From Ilyonectria destructans (lineage: Eukaryota > Ascomycota > Sordariomycetes > Hypocreales > Nectriaceae), in the NCBI GenBank assembly GCA_020740775.1, contig JAHEWK010000024.1, positions 496,001-560,000 of the forward strand: a stretch of 64,000 bases of DNA. Direction: 5' to 3'. This document shows positions 11,730 to 22,476 of the stretch, in pieces. The notes below the pieces were generated by a model. That model had not been told where the DNA came from. It saw nothing but the letters and a program-made list of their open reading frames with translations, and ran no database searches. The translations under genes and the position numbers were made by a program. Each line of letters starts with the position of its first letter. Position 1 is the first letter of the stretch.

Positions 11730-11987
11730 GGTGGTAATGATGGCGAAGGACAAGCATATGGGAGAACGGGTGGACGCGAAAAGCATAGCAAGGGGATGTC
11801 ATATCCAGACATGTAACGACTGACGGTCTACGTAGAAGGAGGAAGTCGACCCTGGACGAGTCGACGGAAGGAAATATCATGTGTAGACTAATGGGATATG
11901 AATGACAACTTCAAACTGTGTCTGGTGGCACAAGGACTACCTGAACGCGGTACGGATATAAAGTGTTACGGAATACCTATAGAAGGG

Positions 11988-12714
11988 CTATGACGCAATC
12001 AGCATCCGGGTCGACAGCTCCTGTGGCCTCTCCATGGTTTCCAACTCTTGAGGGCTGGTATTATCGACCTCGTTAATACTTGATGATGCTCGAGCTTCGA
12101 CGTTCCGTGCCTCAGCTGCTTGCCTTCTCTTCTTCCGCTGGTTAAGGAACCACAAAAGACCCACCGCGGCAAACCCTACCGATATCCCAACTCCTACTCC
12201 TACACTCAAGCCGACATTGCTTGGTGAGTTGCCGTCGCTTTTACTATCTGGTGATGGCGAAGATCGGGCTGACGAGGTTGTTGATACAGCCGTTGACAAG
12301 GCTGTCGTGGCTGGGAGGGTTGTGGCGATGCGAACTGGGCTGCGCGAAAAGACGGCAGTTGAGTTGCTGCAGTCGCATCCGTCGGCGAGGTAGCAGCAGA
12401 ACTTGGAGTCTCCGCACGGTATGACGCCGGTTCCTATTATTACTAAACAGCCATTTAGCAGTCTTCCCGTCCGGCCGAGTCGGTGTCATACAGTTGCACT
12501 CATTAACGCAAGTCGAGGCGTTCCAGGTTGGGTCTGAACAGCCGTAGACGTAGTAGTTGAGCGGTGCTTTTGCAGCGCTGGGAGGGAGGCAGAAGCCGTT
12601 CGTGGCGCACGCGTCGCCTGGTTGGCAGCAGGAGGCTAGGCCGTCGCCGTCGGCGGAACACGCAAGGAGGTCTGGGTTCTCGTTGCCGTCCTGGTCGTAG
12701 CACTTCGCAGACAT
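11988..12714 (-). CDS. Cysteine-rich single-pass membrane protein
   Basis: Exons 12714-12492 and 12442-11988 (minus strand) are joined by a 49-bp intron (GTATGA...TTTAG), giving 225 aa. The N-terminal half is cysteine-rich (KCYDQDGNEN, ACSADGDGLASCC, CATNGFC, CGDSKFCC, GCDCSN). It is followed by a Ser/Thr-rich stalk, one membrane helix (GLSVGVGVGISVGFAAVGLLWFL) and a basic, Lys/Arg-rich cytosolic tail. This is a common fungal cell-surface layout, reminiscent of wall sensors, but the ectodomain family has no assigned function that I know. No ATG-started signal peptide is visible. The sequence upstream of the chosen ATG is hydrophobic in frame but has no ATG, so an additional 5' exon is possible. 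A decayed tandem copy lies just upstream at 13385-14000. Confidence 0.7.
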
Positions 12715-13384
12715 GATGACGAGCGAGGGTGAGGACACGATGAGTCCGCAGAGGGAGGCCGAAGGGGGTATATTAATACCATGGTGTAGTTGAGCCTTGG
12801 TTTCTATATGGTCCCTGTCCGCCGTTACTACATACGGTTGTCGTAAGCGCTCTCAGCCTGACTTCACATTCTCGCCGTTCTTAGTGGTCGCCTGTTTTTA
12901 CAAGAGTTCGACGTTGCTTCAGCTTTCAGCCACCACGCTGACCGGTCAAGGGCAGCCGACCAACTGGTGCAATGGATGGGGGCCGGGAGCGTGGGGTTGA
13001 ACATGTACATGAAGTAATTGAGGCGAACGGCGTCTCGCCTGGCTTGCTTATTGGGCAATTCTAGTGGCGGCGACGGCTCGGGTCGCTCAGGCCGTCTTGG
13101 CACGGTTCGTGGGATGGTGGTTGCTGCTGGAGAGTTCTGCCCCTTGGGATCGAAATGTGCAAGCTGGATGTGGTTTTACGAGCTATATGTATGGGACTTT
13201 TCAGCTGTGGCTTGATACGTAAGGGAATGTGGGCTTAATTGGGTTGTCAGCACGAAGGTGTACAAATATACATATTCAGGAAACATCTCTATCCGGCTAC
13301 TGAACAATAGGGTTGTGAAACTTATGGCAATTGCTATGGGATTTCGGTGCGAGGTACCTCGTGAGATTGATCTTGTTTGGTATT
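12715..13384. other. Spacer between the cysteine-rich gene and its decayed copy
   Basis: About 670 bp holding the promoter of the cysteine-rich membrane protein gene. No ORF, RNA or repeat of note was recognised. Confidence 0.4.
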
Positions 13385-14000
13385 TTAGCGATTCTCCTTC
13401 TCGCGCCTCCTCTTCGCCCGACGATTAACGAACCATAGAGCAGCGAGAATAGCCAATACTAGCGACATGTCGACGCCTAGTCCTCCACCAGACTGATTGT
13501 GGAGCTGTTGTTGCTTTGCACTCTGCTAGTTTCGAAGATCGAGCTACTGTTGTCGATGTTAAATTTGATGAGAGAGGTGCTGTGGCGTCGCTCTCTGGGA
13601 GGATTGTGGTGACTTGAACCCGGCTGAGTGAAGAGGGTTCTGTGGAGGTGTTGCAATCGCATTCATCAGGGTCGTAGCGGCAGGACTTGGAGTTTCCATT
13701 TGACTAACCGCCGTTCTAACCTAATCCTAAAAGAAATAAAATAAAATAAAATCATACCGGTTTCTGATTCGAATAGCCAGGGCGTGTCAAATAGCCTCGT
13801 GTGAAGCGCGGATTATCGCTCCAACCCGTATCCCTCCAGCCATGAACAACAGTGTCTGTGCCACTCAGCGCCATGGAGAACCCATTAGTCGCGCGGCTGT
13901 ATCCCAGCGTGCAGCCTGAAACGAGGCGCAAGCCATCTGCGGACCAGGCTACGAGGTCGAGGTCCTTGTTACCGTAGTGGCTGTAGCATGTTGTGGACAA
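13385..14000 (-). pseudogene. Decayed tandem copy of the cysteine-rich membrane protein gene
   Basis: On the minus strand the order of elements repeats the neighbouring gene. First comes TCYSHYGNKDLDLVAWSADG, matching KCYDQDGNENPDLLACSADG. Then comes a segment GNSKSCRYDPDECDCNTST (compare CGDSKFCCYLADGCDCSNST), a Thr/Ser stalk, a helix (MSLVLAILAALWFV) and a basic tail NRRAKRRREKENR ending at 13385. The position equivalent to the ATG is TTG, several cysteines are replaced (ACS to AWS, FCC to SCR), and the pieces lie in different frames. These losses make a functional product unlikely. It is a local duplication followed by decay. Confidence 0.75.
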
Positions 14001-14568
14001 GGCAGGGTGGGATTTGGAGATGGAGTGTGGTCGGAGAATGTAACGTGTTATATTAATAGGGCTCTAGACTGAAGGCTTCAAGTTTTTAAATGCCTCTCAG
14101 CCCGCTCGCTGTTTCCTACGGCTGTTACTGGTAGCCGTATTTTGACGCCGCTGTGTGTGGCTTCCGCTGTCAGCACTGCATTGACTGGCCGGGTTTGACA
14201 AATGATGAATAGGATCCGAGCGAGAGTTGAGAGCTGAGCATTGCAGAAAGCAATGAAGCCATGCAGCCTGGTTTCATTGGGCTTTTCCAAACCGGTGTAG
14301 TAGTTGGGTTGTATAATGCATGTTAGCAGTCTTGACCAGCTGCTCTGCGAACATTTTCGGGCATGTACCATCATTATCACTGAACTTGAATGAGACGCCG
14401 TGATACGATGTTTAGTATAGAGCTACTGCCTCTATTCACGCAAACAATATATTTTTAATCTAAACATGCTAATGCATTAGTAGGTATGTTGGATAGTGGT
14501 TTTAAACTAGCCAAGGATTTACAAGAAGGGTTTTATATACAGTCGTAGGTGCAGAAGTCATTATTACG
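14001..14568. other. Intergenic, nothing recognised
   Basis: About 570 bp between the decayed copy and the 3' end of the acyl-CoA synthetase gene. It contains one 100-codon minus frame (14078-14380) of no recognisable family. AT-rich toward 14400-14500, as expected for 3' flanks. Confidence 0.4.
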
Positions 14569-16565
14569 TTACAGCTTAACCCGGCCAGCCTCGAGCGCGC
14601 GCCAGTCGTCGTCACCAAAGCGCACGTAGGTATCATTGCTGAGCCAATACACGGTGCCCATGCTATCGTCATCGCTGGATGAGGGCTTGACACCGGCAGC
14701 GCGGAGAGTCGTCTTCTGCTGCTTATTGGTGCCGGTAATCTGCCCACCGCCCATCTCGCCCATGACGCGCAGGAAGATGGGACGAGCGTATTTCGGTAGG
14801 GAGTCGCGTACGTGGGCGGCGATGCTTCGCAGCGTCTCGTCACGAACCTCACCGGCGAGAAACACGGCGGCGCAACCGGCGCGGCCGTCGTGGTGCGGTA
14901 GTTCGACGCCGTAGACGTTGGCCTCCATGATGGCTTCGTGTAGGCCCAGCGCGTGACTGACCTCGGCCGTCGACACGTTCTCCGACTTCCAGCGGAACGT
15001 GTCGCCGATGCGGTCGTGGAAGAAGACGCGGCCGTCCGAGTCCCAGCGCACCACGTCGCCGGTGCGGAACCACACGTCGCCGGCGCGAAACACGTCGCGC
15101 ACCACCTTGGACTCGGTAGCCGCCGGGTTGTTGTAGTAGCCCTGGAAGCGCTTGAAGGGGTCCTTGGACGGCAGCTGGAAGAGCATCTCGCCGGGCTCGC
15201 CGCTGCGGGCCTTGCGACAGCGGCCGGAGCGCGGGTCGCGGAGCGGCATGTCGGTGTCCCAGTCGACCTCGACCACGGCGAGGCTGAAGCTCATGACGAG
15301 GTTGTAGATCCAGCCGTTGCGCCCGATGGCCCCGGCTGTGAGGTCGTTCTTGGACAGGTTCCACGTGCCGAGCGTGCCCTCGGTGGCGGCGTAGAACTCG
15401 CAGATGCCCTCGATGCCGAAGCGGTCCTTGAACTCGTTCCAGATGTCTGGGCGTAGGCCATTGCCAAAGGCCAAGCGAACTTTGTGCTTGCGGTCGAGGC
15501 ACTCGCCTGTTTCCGGGTCGTATTGCGGCGGTGCGGCGAGCAGGTATCGCAGCGTCTCGCCGACGTACTGGATGCTGGTGGCGCCGGATTCGCGGACTTC
15601 TTTCCAGAAGGTCGTTGCGGAGAACTTGCGGCCGATGGCGATGGTCGAGCTGCCGAGGACGGTGGTGCAAAAGGCGAGCATGGCGGCGGAGGAGTGATAT
15701 AGAGGCATGGGCTGGATATGTGAGCAGGGATATAAGTCAATCGGCTTGGGATCTTACCGTGTACATGACGTCGCCGTCACCTCGCCCTTGCAACTTCTCG
15801 GCGACGGTCCCGCCTACAATGAGCTTCCCCCAGGACACAATAGCAGGCTTGGGCATTCCAGTAGTGCCCGAGGTGTAGATCAGGATGGACATGTTGGACA
15901 GACTGCTCTCGGAACGGTCGGAGTCGGGGGCGCGGACGGGTTCATGGGCGAGAATCTGGGTCTTGACGTCGGGGGTCAGGATGACGAAGCGAATATCGGG
16001 CAACTGGTCGCGGACATCTGGCGTCACATTCGCAGCAACACTGGGATCCACGATACACAGGCGCGTCGTGGCGGCGTTGAGGCAGTGGACGAGCGAGGCG
16101 CCCACGAGGTTGTAGTTGATAAAGGCCGGCTTCGCGCCGATGCTCCAGAGCCCCCACCACAGGAAGACGAAGTGATCCGAGTTCTGGTAGTCAATGGCGA
16201 CCACGTCCTTGGGCTTGACGCCTAAATCACTGCGCAGCCAGCGGCCGTAGCGCAGGATGCGGTCGTAGGCTTCGGCGTACGAGTAGCGCGAGCCCTCGAA
16301 GATGAGCAGGGCGCGGTCAGCGGTGCTGGAGCTCGTCGCCACGGCCTCCAGGGCGTAGAACAGGTTCAGGCGGTCGGCGTACTCGCGGTAGTACATGCGC
16401 GCGGCGCCGGTGAGGGCGCATCGCAGCAGGAGGAGGTCGTACCAGGCCGAGGAGCGAGCGTTGAGGTAGGCGACGGTGGCGGCGATGGCGGGCGCCGCGA
16501 TGGCGAGGGGGACTGAGTGTGTTAGCGAGAGAAGCGACAGTAGAGGGGGGATACGGACGAGGCAT
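14569..16565 (-). CDS. FAT1: Very-long-chain acyl-CoA synthetase / fatty acid transporter
   Basis: Activates (very) long-chain fatty acids to CoA esters and couples this to import. Three exons are proposed on the minus strand: a 7-nt first exon 16565-16559, then 16512-15758 and 15711-14569, giving 634 aa. The first intron (46 bp, donor GTCCGT, branch CTAAC) is needed to join an ATG to the reading frame and yields MPLPLAIAAP, as in fungal Fat1 homologues. Seen in the protein: N-terminal membrane segment, AMP-binding P-loop YTSGTTGMPKP, FATP/VLACS motifs YVGETLRYLL and GDTFRWKSENVSTAEV, and the GTW/TGD loops. The C-terminus RVKL resembles a PTS1-like peroxisomal signal. Peroxisome or ER membrane is therefore likely. 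The catalytic region appears complete. Confidence 0.92.
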
Positions 16566-18060
16566 GATTGTGACAATGTTCTGAGTGGCCGTCGCCGACC
16601 TGCTGAGGGCGAGAGCAAGAGAAGAGACGACGAACAAAGAAGCTCGGGGGCTGCGGTTGTGGTGACGTGGGTCGCCGGTGGACTGATACACGACTATCGA
16701 TAGTGACACTAAAGTGGATGGCGATGGAGAGCTCCACAGTAGCTGAAGTAGCTCAAGTCTGCTTCCAACAACTAGAAAACAAGCAGGGGCTCGCCGTGTA
16801 TTTAAGTGGCCATTCGTCTGCTTCAATCCCGGTGTGTCTGTTTGTCCGTGTCGTCCGTTCCAGCGTCTTTGTCTGCGCGTCTCCTCTTCATCGTGGGACA
16901 CACGCGGACTCGGCCCAGCACATGCTCGCACTGCAGCCAGCCTGCATCCGCACCGCGTTGACTCAAACCAAGTCCAGTCCAGCAGGTCGCAGTATAGACA
17001 CACGCCAACCGCTTGCATCTAGCGAGACGCCAAACGGCACACGGCAAAGGAGGGGTTGGCTCCGCCCCGGGGAAGCGAGTTCGCGTCGTCGTCGTCGGTC
17101 CTCATTCACAACCCGCCGCGATGCCTCGGCACGTCACCCTGCGTCATGCTATACCCCCCAGCGCCACGGCTCGTTTGGGCATGCGATTCGGCGTAGGAGG
17201 GGGGGAGGGCTGTCACGCATAACCGGGATGGCGGGGGAGTTGCGTGCGATCTGGGGAAGCACGGCACGCATGCGGCACGGTGTGTGTGTAAGGTGTAAGA
17301 GACAAAGAGGGGAAGGGAAATGTCCGAGTCTGGGAATTGTTGCGGAGGGGGTTAGAGGCCGAAATATGGACGGCTTGGCGGACATGGGAGAGGGGAGAGA
17401 GGAGGATTGATGGGAGTTGTTGGAGCCATGTCTGTCAGTCTAATCTGAGTGCTGACAGCTTACACTAACTGGACGATCAGTCATGGGGATGGGATATTCG
17501 TCTTTGATGTACTCCAAATGTGCTGCTGAAGCCTATCAATTCCGTCTTGACCTGGCCATTCTTCTTTCGGAACCACTCCATCACCCTTCACTCAACATCA
17601 TGCCATGTGGTGCGAAGCTCCATGTCTCTCCAATCCAAGCCACCACATCACCAGGTTTCACCAGCGACACCCATCCATCATCCCATCCTCCCCTGGCCAC
17701 CATCCCGATTCCCCATGGGGTCGCACAACGTCCCGACGCTCCAATGCCCTTCTAGCCTTCCGCACTACCGCTCTAGCTACATCCCATGTTCCATGCTAGT
17801 TTGCAGGCCCTCTCTCGGATCGGCCATGCCCATATTTCCTCATTGGGCCACCCATCGGCAAGTCGGCGCTTCTCATCGCCGACGTCCCGACTGCCGCACG
17901 TGACATCGTGACATCGTGTCTGAGCACGCCGCCAAACGGCCAAATTGGGACCGGAGCTCGTTCAGGAGGAGCGCGCCACGAAGCCATCGCCGTCTTCCGC
18001 CCGCCTCTCGCTTCTCCTTTTGCCTTCTTTTCTCGTCCTTCTTTCTCCGGAATCGGCATC
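16566..18060. other. Divergent promoter region between FAT1 and GPI17
   Basis: About 1.5 kb separating two divergently transcribed genes, so it must contain both promoters. An open frame of 247 codons (16667-17410) runs through it, but its translation is Arg/Ser-rich and matches no family. I treat it as non-coding. CT-rich sequence before 18061 is the GPI17 leader. Confidence 0.5.
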
Positions 18061-19756
18061 ATGGCGCCCGGCTCCGCTTCGCCCTCCCCGCCGGCCCCGT
18101 CTCCTCCCGCCGTCGAGACCCCCGCTGACGCCAGCGCCGACCTCAAGCTGCCGCCTCCCGAGAAGGAGTCGGATATCACGCGCCGCTCGTACATCGTCCT
18201 GTCGTTCTGGCTCGTCGTGGTGTTTCTGGGCTTGCCGATCTGGTGGAAGACGACTACCATCTACCGCGCAAACCTACCCCTCGATGGCATGCTCGAATGG
18301 GCCGAGGGCAAGGTACGAGACTCCGTCGCAAAGCCCATTGCGCCGTCGTTTGGTTTGAAGTCGAGCTGACCCATTGCCCCTCTAGGCTTGTCGACCCGTC
18401 TTTCCCCTTCAAATCTCCATCCAGGCCGATTCCCTCCAGGAGAACGAGGCCCAGAACCTCGTGCGCTTGACCCAGCACGCCCTCGACGACCACAACGACT
18501 TCTCCGGCCACCATCTGCGCCTGGAATTGGCCCCCAAGAACGCTGCTCCCATCGCCGACAACTCCCAGGTCGCCTTGACCATCCAGCTCACTCCCGGCGA
18601 GACCAATGCAGCTTCTCTCAACCCCCATTCCGCCGTCCTCGACATCGTCTACCCGCCCAACGCCATCCCCTCTCCGTCGTCATCCTCATCAGCCCTCGCT
18701 ACCTATATCGCCAAGGAGCTCCAGTCCACCTTCTCCGAGGAGCAGTCCACCATCTCCTACCTCCTCTCCACCTCGTCCAGTCCCGATGCCCGGCCCCAGA
18801 GCATCAGCCCCGAGGCCGCCGAGCTGCTGGCCAAGCGCACCACCCGATCGCTGCGATACGCGCCTACATACCACTTGACCTTTTCCCTCTTCACCGCCGG
18901 CGCCATCCCCAACACCTGGGACATTGAGACGGCCATTGACGAGTACATGAAGCCCATGCTCGACGTGTTGGGCCCGATTCACAACTTTACCATCGACACC
19001 CAGGTCCAGCTCTACGCGACCCCCGGTGCCCAGTCAGAAGTCCTGACCAAGGCCGATCTGGCGTCCTTTATCAACGCCGCCGAGTGGCCGCTCTCACCCT
19101 CGATTGGAGGGGCCCCGACTGTCAACTTTGTCATCTACATTGGCGACCAGAACATTGGCCTGGAGACTGAGACCGAGACGGCGCAGTCGTGGATGATTCC
19201 GCAGTGGGGCACCGTCTATTTGCTGTCGCTCCCAGACACCACCACACACGTGTCTAGCGAAACACTCCGACAGGCCATGCTCACCTTCAACGGCCATCTA
19301 CTGTCGCTGCTTGGTACTCCCGAGTCGGGATCTCTCCTTCTCCGCCTCTCCACCCTCTCCCGAATCCGCTCCGCCGACCTCATCCTGCGGGCCTCGTCCA
19401 CCCTCGGCTCCCTCGCCCGCCTCTCCCTAGCCCTCCCCTCCATCTCCATCCCCCGCAGCGTCGCCGACGGCGTCGCCTCCACCATAGACCACCTGCAGCA
19501 GGCCTGCGGCAGTCTGGGCGGACCCGAGGGCCTGTACCACGCCCGCATCGCCGAGGAGGAGGCCGAGCGCGCCTTTTTCGAAAAGAGCATGGTCGGCCAG
19601 CTGTACTTTCCCGATGAGCACAAGATTGCCGTCTACTTGCCCCTGCTGGGGCCCGTGGGTGTGCCCCTAGTCATGGGGTTGATTAACGAGTTGAAAAACT
19701 GGATCAAGAGGAGGAAACAGCGTGCCAAGGATGCGGGAGAGAAGAAGAAGCAATGA
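18061..19756 (+). CDS. GPI17: GPI transamidase subunit PIG-S
   Basis: Subunit of the ER complex that cleaves C-terminal signals and attaches GPI anchors to proteins. Exons 18061-18312 and 18386-19756 are joined by a 73-bp phase-0 intron (GTACGA donor, CTGAC branch, CTAG acceptor), giving 540 aa, the normal family length. An N-terminal membrane helix (YIVLSFWLVVVFLGLPIWW) is followed by the PIG-S-typical RANLPLDGMLEWAEGK, a long lumenal domain (LRYAPTYHLTFSLF, IDEYMKPMLDVLGPIHNFTIDTQ) and a second helix near the C-terminus (LLGPVGVPLVMGLINEL). A Lys-rich cytosolic tail AGEKKKQ resembles a KKxx-like ER-retrieval signal. Confidence 0.93.
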
Positions 19757-19832
19757 GTACCATAGAGCCAAGAGGAGATGAAGAATAATACATATGAATT
19801 GCACCTAATCAACCGAGTAATCTCATGTAACA

Positions 19833-20357
19833 TTACACAATTTCATTTTTTAGCTCCCTCTGCAGCAAACGCACGCACACGAGGTTGCTAGCAACTGCGC
19901 CAAAGAAGAGGAATAGCTGGCTGAGGAGGCTATGACTTGGGTAGATGACCACAGCAACAAGGGGGAATAAAAGCGCAGCACCAACCCAGAATGTCGACGG
20001 CCGACCTGGGCCGCCGTACAATCCACTTCGTGTTGTAGATATCACACTCAAGTATAGGCCCAAGTATTGCATCATGGTGGATTGAATTGCAGACAGGTGG
20101 TTAGCATCGCCTGCTGTAGCCTCCCGCTGTTCATCTCGCTGCAGGGCTAGAGCCCAGGTCTGGATAACGGTCGCGATGAGAGACACAGCGATGGATAGAG
20201 TTGTAGCTGTTTCAATATGCTGACATGGGTGGTATGTAAGTGACTAGAATGGCGACAGCAATTGAATGCCACTTACAACCATGGCCGGAAGGAGATGCAT
20301 AGAGACAAGCAATTCGAGCAGCGCGATGGCCCCTCGGCCGGAAAAGTCGATATTCAT
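19833..20357 (-). CDS. Small four-helix membrane protein of unknown function
   Basis: Exons 20357-20277 and 20219-19833 (minus strand) join in phase 0 across a 57-bp intron (GTAAGT...TCAG), giving 155 aa. Four hydrophobic helices are visible: GAIALLELLVSMHLLPAMV, TLSIAVSLIATVIQTWALAL, FWVGAALLFPLVAVVIYP and LLSQLFLFFGAVASNLVCV. The loops are short and there are no catalytic or binding motifs I recognise. The 3' end is only about 75 bp from the convergent PIG-S gene. It may be a shortened member of a larger fungal membrane family, but I cannot name one. Confidence 0.55.
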
Positions 20358-20791
20358 TGCGATGGGATTGTGTGTTCAAAACTGAAAGCCGAGAAGACGG
20401 TTATTTTATGTAAGAAGGTATTAGGGGGGCTAGGCTCCGTATATATATTGGACGCTCAAATGATTGGTGTTGGCATCAATGATGATATACATGGGGATCA
20501 AATGGTATTAAATAGGTAGAAAGTCTGCAATGGCACATTTGTGGTGCACCAACAATTGATATTTGATATCTACGGAGCACTTCTTGAATTCATCTTGTAA
20601 TGTAAGATTTACGAAAACAAAGGCCTATTTATTTGTTTGTTTCTTTTTTAGTGAACATTAATCTGAAGCATTGGTAGCTTTTCTTAAAAAACTACGGAAA
20701 TTTACGAGACTGCTTGCAGCTTCTCAATACTCCCCAAAACTCCCCGAAACTACTAAAAACCCAGCCCGGACACTACACTATGAGCTCTTAG
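20358..20791. other. AT-rich intergenic stretch
   Basis: Noticeably AT-rich (poly-T at 20642-20650, ttatttgtttgtttc) compared with neighbouring coding DNA. No gene recognised. It is the left border of the accessory island. Confidence 0.4.
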
Positions 20792-20830
20792 CCAATCACG
20801 CGCTATAAATACAATAGCCGGGTTACGTCA
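20792..20830 (+). promoter_or_regulatory. Core promoter of the Zn2Cys6/C2H2 regulator
   Basis: A CCAAT box (20792-20796), a TATA element (tataaat, 20804-20810) and a CRE/ATF-type site TTACGTCA (20823-20830) lie in order about 210-250 bp before the regulator's ATG at 21039. The sites are seen in sequence; their use is inferred. Confidence 0.45.
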
Positions 20831-21038
20831 GCCAGTCTAGCCTAATACTGAAGCTGAGGCTCAGCCTCAACACGATTTGTTGACCGAGAAATAAAGGGGT
20901 GTCTAGCAGTAGGATTGTCTCTAGAAACGTTGCAGAACTGGGTGAGTGTCTTCTGTATCTTGACAATGGAATGGTTGGAGAATCGAATCCACCATCAACT
21001 AACACATTTTGGTAGACTCCGGCTTCTCCACTTCCCTC

Positions 21039-22476
21039 ATGTCGAACCCCACAGACAATCCTCCCACGTCGACCCTTCCAGATAATCCTGCCACGATACC
21101 GGCCGACGACAGTCATGACAAGGAATCCGATCCTGTATTGGAAGACAAGACCTTGCCACGGCCAGATCCGTTATTACTAGACGGCCCGCCTTTCCCCTAT
21201 GGCCCACCTCAGCCCTATGGCCCACCGCAGCCCTATGGCCCACCGCAACCCCATGGCCGCCCTCCGCTCGGCGTCCCGCTTCCGGCTCCTTATTCGGTTA
21301 CTGGCTTCAATTATAACACCTATCATCGAGAGAAAAGAAAGCCTATGAGAGCATCGCAAGCATGCGACAATTGCCGCCAGATGAAGGCAAAGTGTGATGA
21401 ACAGAAGCCATGTCAAGGTTGTAAGGACAAGGCGCTCGAGTGTCGCTATCGAGATCCGCCCTTGCCCAAGTTGGATCAAGAAGTGAAAAGCATTTCGACT
21501 AAGCTCGACGCCGTCCAGGGAAATCTAGACCGGCTTTTGAAGTGCCTTCCGGTCTTTACTCCCGCGCGAGGCCGGCAACCAACCCCGGCGTCTCTGGAGG
21601 CTTATCTCGGCTCCCAAGAGCCGATAGCAATCTCCCCAACCCAACGAGAAATCCTTGAAGACCTCAAAACGGCTTTTTCCCGGCTGCGAGAATACGATAA
21701 TTGGGATACCTTGGGTCCGAGGCTAGTATGGTAAGAATACGGACTAAATGCACCAAGTCAATGCATGCTGACCTCTATGGCCAAGGTATGCTTCCTCCTT
21801 GTGCAGGGACAATAATTTTGAGTCTCCACCAGAGCCCCTCGACGACGATGATGGAGATTTAATGACAAGAACAAATCATGCTGGGCCGACGGAAGACACT
21901 AATACTGCGCAATTGAAGGGCCAGGGTAGTGGGCAGTCAGGTGTACAGTCACGAGCTACTAGTCGTGAACGACCGTCACTAGCAGAATCGGAGCCTTCCC
22001 CCGCGGGCTTTAAACGTAAGCGGTCATTGTCATTCCACGGTGAGCCGGAGAAGCCATTCTTTTGCTTTCATCAGAGCTGTGGCCGAATGTACGGATCTGG
22101 GAAGACGCTAGAAAACCACTTGCGGAATCACCACCACGGGAGGTTGCCAAACTTACCGGGCACCTGCGACCACGAAGCCAATATCAAGCGATTCTCCGCG
22201 TGGGAGGAATGCCTGGAGCACTTCATCTTTCACCAAAAGAGCGGTATGGACCGGGTGGAGTACGACAGGGCCCTCGAAAGCGCCGAGTACCTGATGTCGC
22301 ACGGTGATCAGCAAGTTGATATGAAGAAGAGGATTTCGTCACCAGCGGCTAGCTTAATCAGCGGCTCGCCTGTGGGTTTTGGGTACGCCGGACAGCAATC
22401 AGGCCCCGGGGCTTTAACTACGGGTGGCAATCTTGTATGGCCGTCGCCCACACATGAATTAGATTTCGGATTGTAA
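21039..22476 (+). CDS. Zn2Cys6 transcription factor with an additional C2H2-like finger
   Basis: Exons 21039-21730 and 21807-22476 join across a 76-bp phase-2 intron (GTAAGA donor, CTGAC branch); an alternative in-frame acceptor exists at 21785. The product is 453 aa. Residues about 107-137 form a fungal zinc cluster (ACDNCRQMKAKC...CQGCKDKALEC, spacing C2C6C5C2C6C), preceded by a basic stretch REKRKP and a PYGPPQ repeat tract. A linker helix (KLDQEVKSISTKLDAVQGNLDRLL) could dimerise. In exon 2 (about residue 315) there is a finger-like block CFHQSCGRMYGSGKTLENHLRNHHH followed by CDH...CLEHFIFH. A protein with both domain types is unusual. Its stop codon overlaps the open frame of the NLR relic that follows, so the two may once have been one gene. 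The protein itself looks intact. Confidence 0.75.

Noticed and set aside
14849..15740. Long alternate frames (273 and 149 codons) over FAT1
   Set aside because: Shadow frames of the GC-rich acyl-CoA synthetase coding sequence.
16667..17410. 247-codon plus frame between FAT1 and GPI17
   Set aside because: Arg/Ser-rich, no domain, lies in the divergent promoter region; kept as non-coding.
21204..21262. Short tandem CCYTATGGCCCACCKCAG repeats as a possible CRISPR or minisatellite
   Set aside because: They are in-frame codons for the PYGPPQ repeats of the transcription factor, with no spacers.
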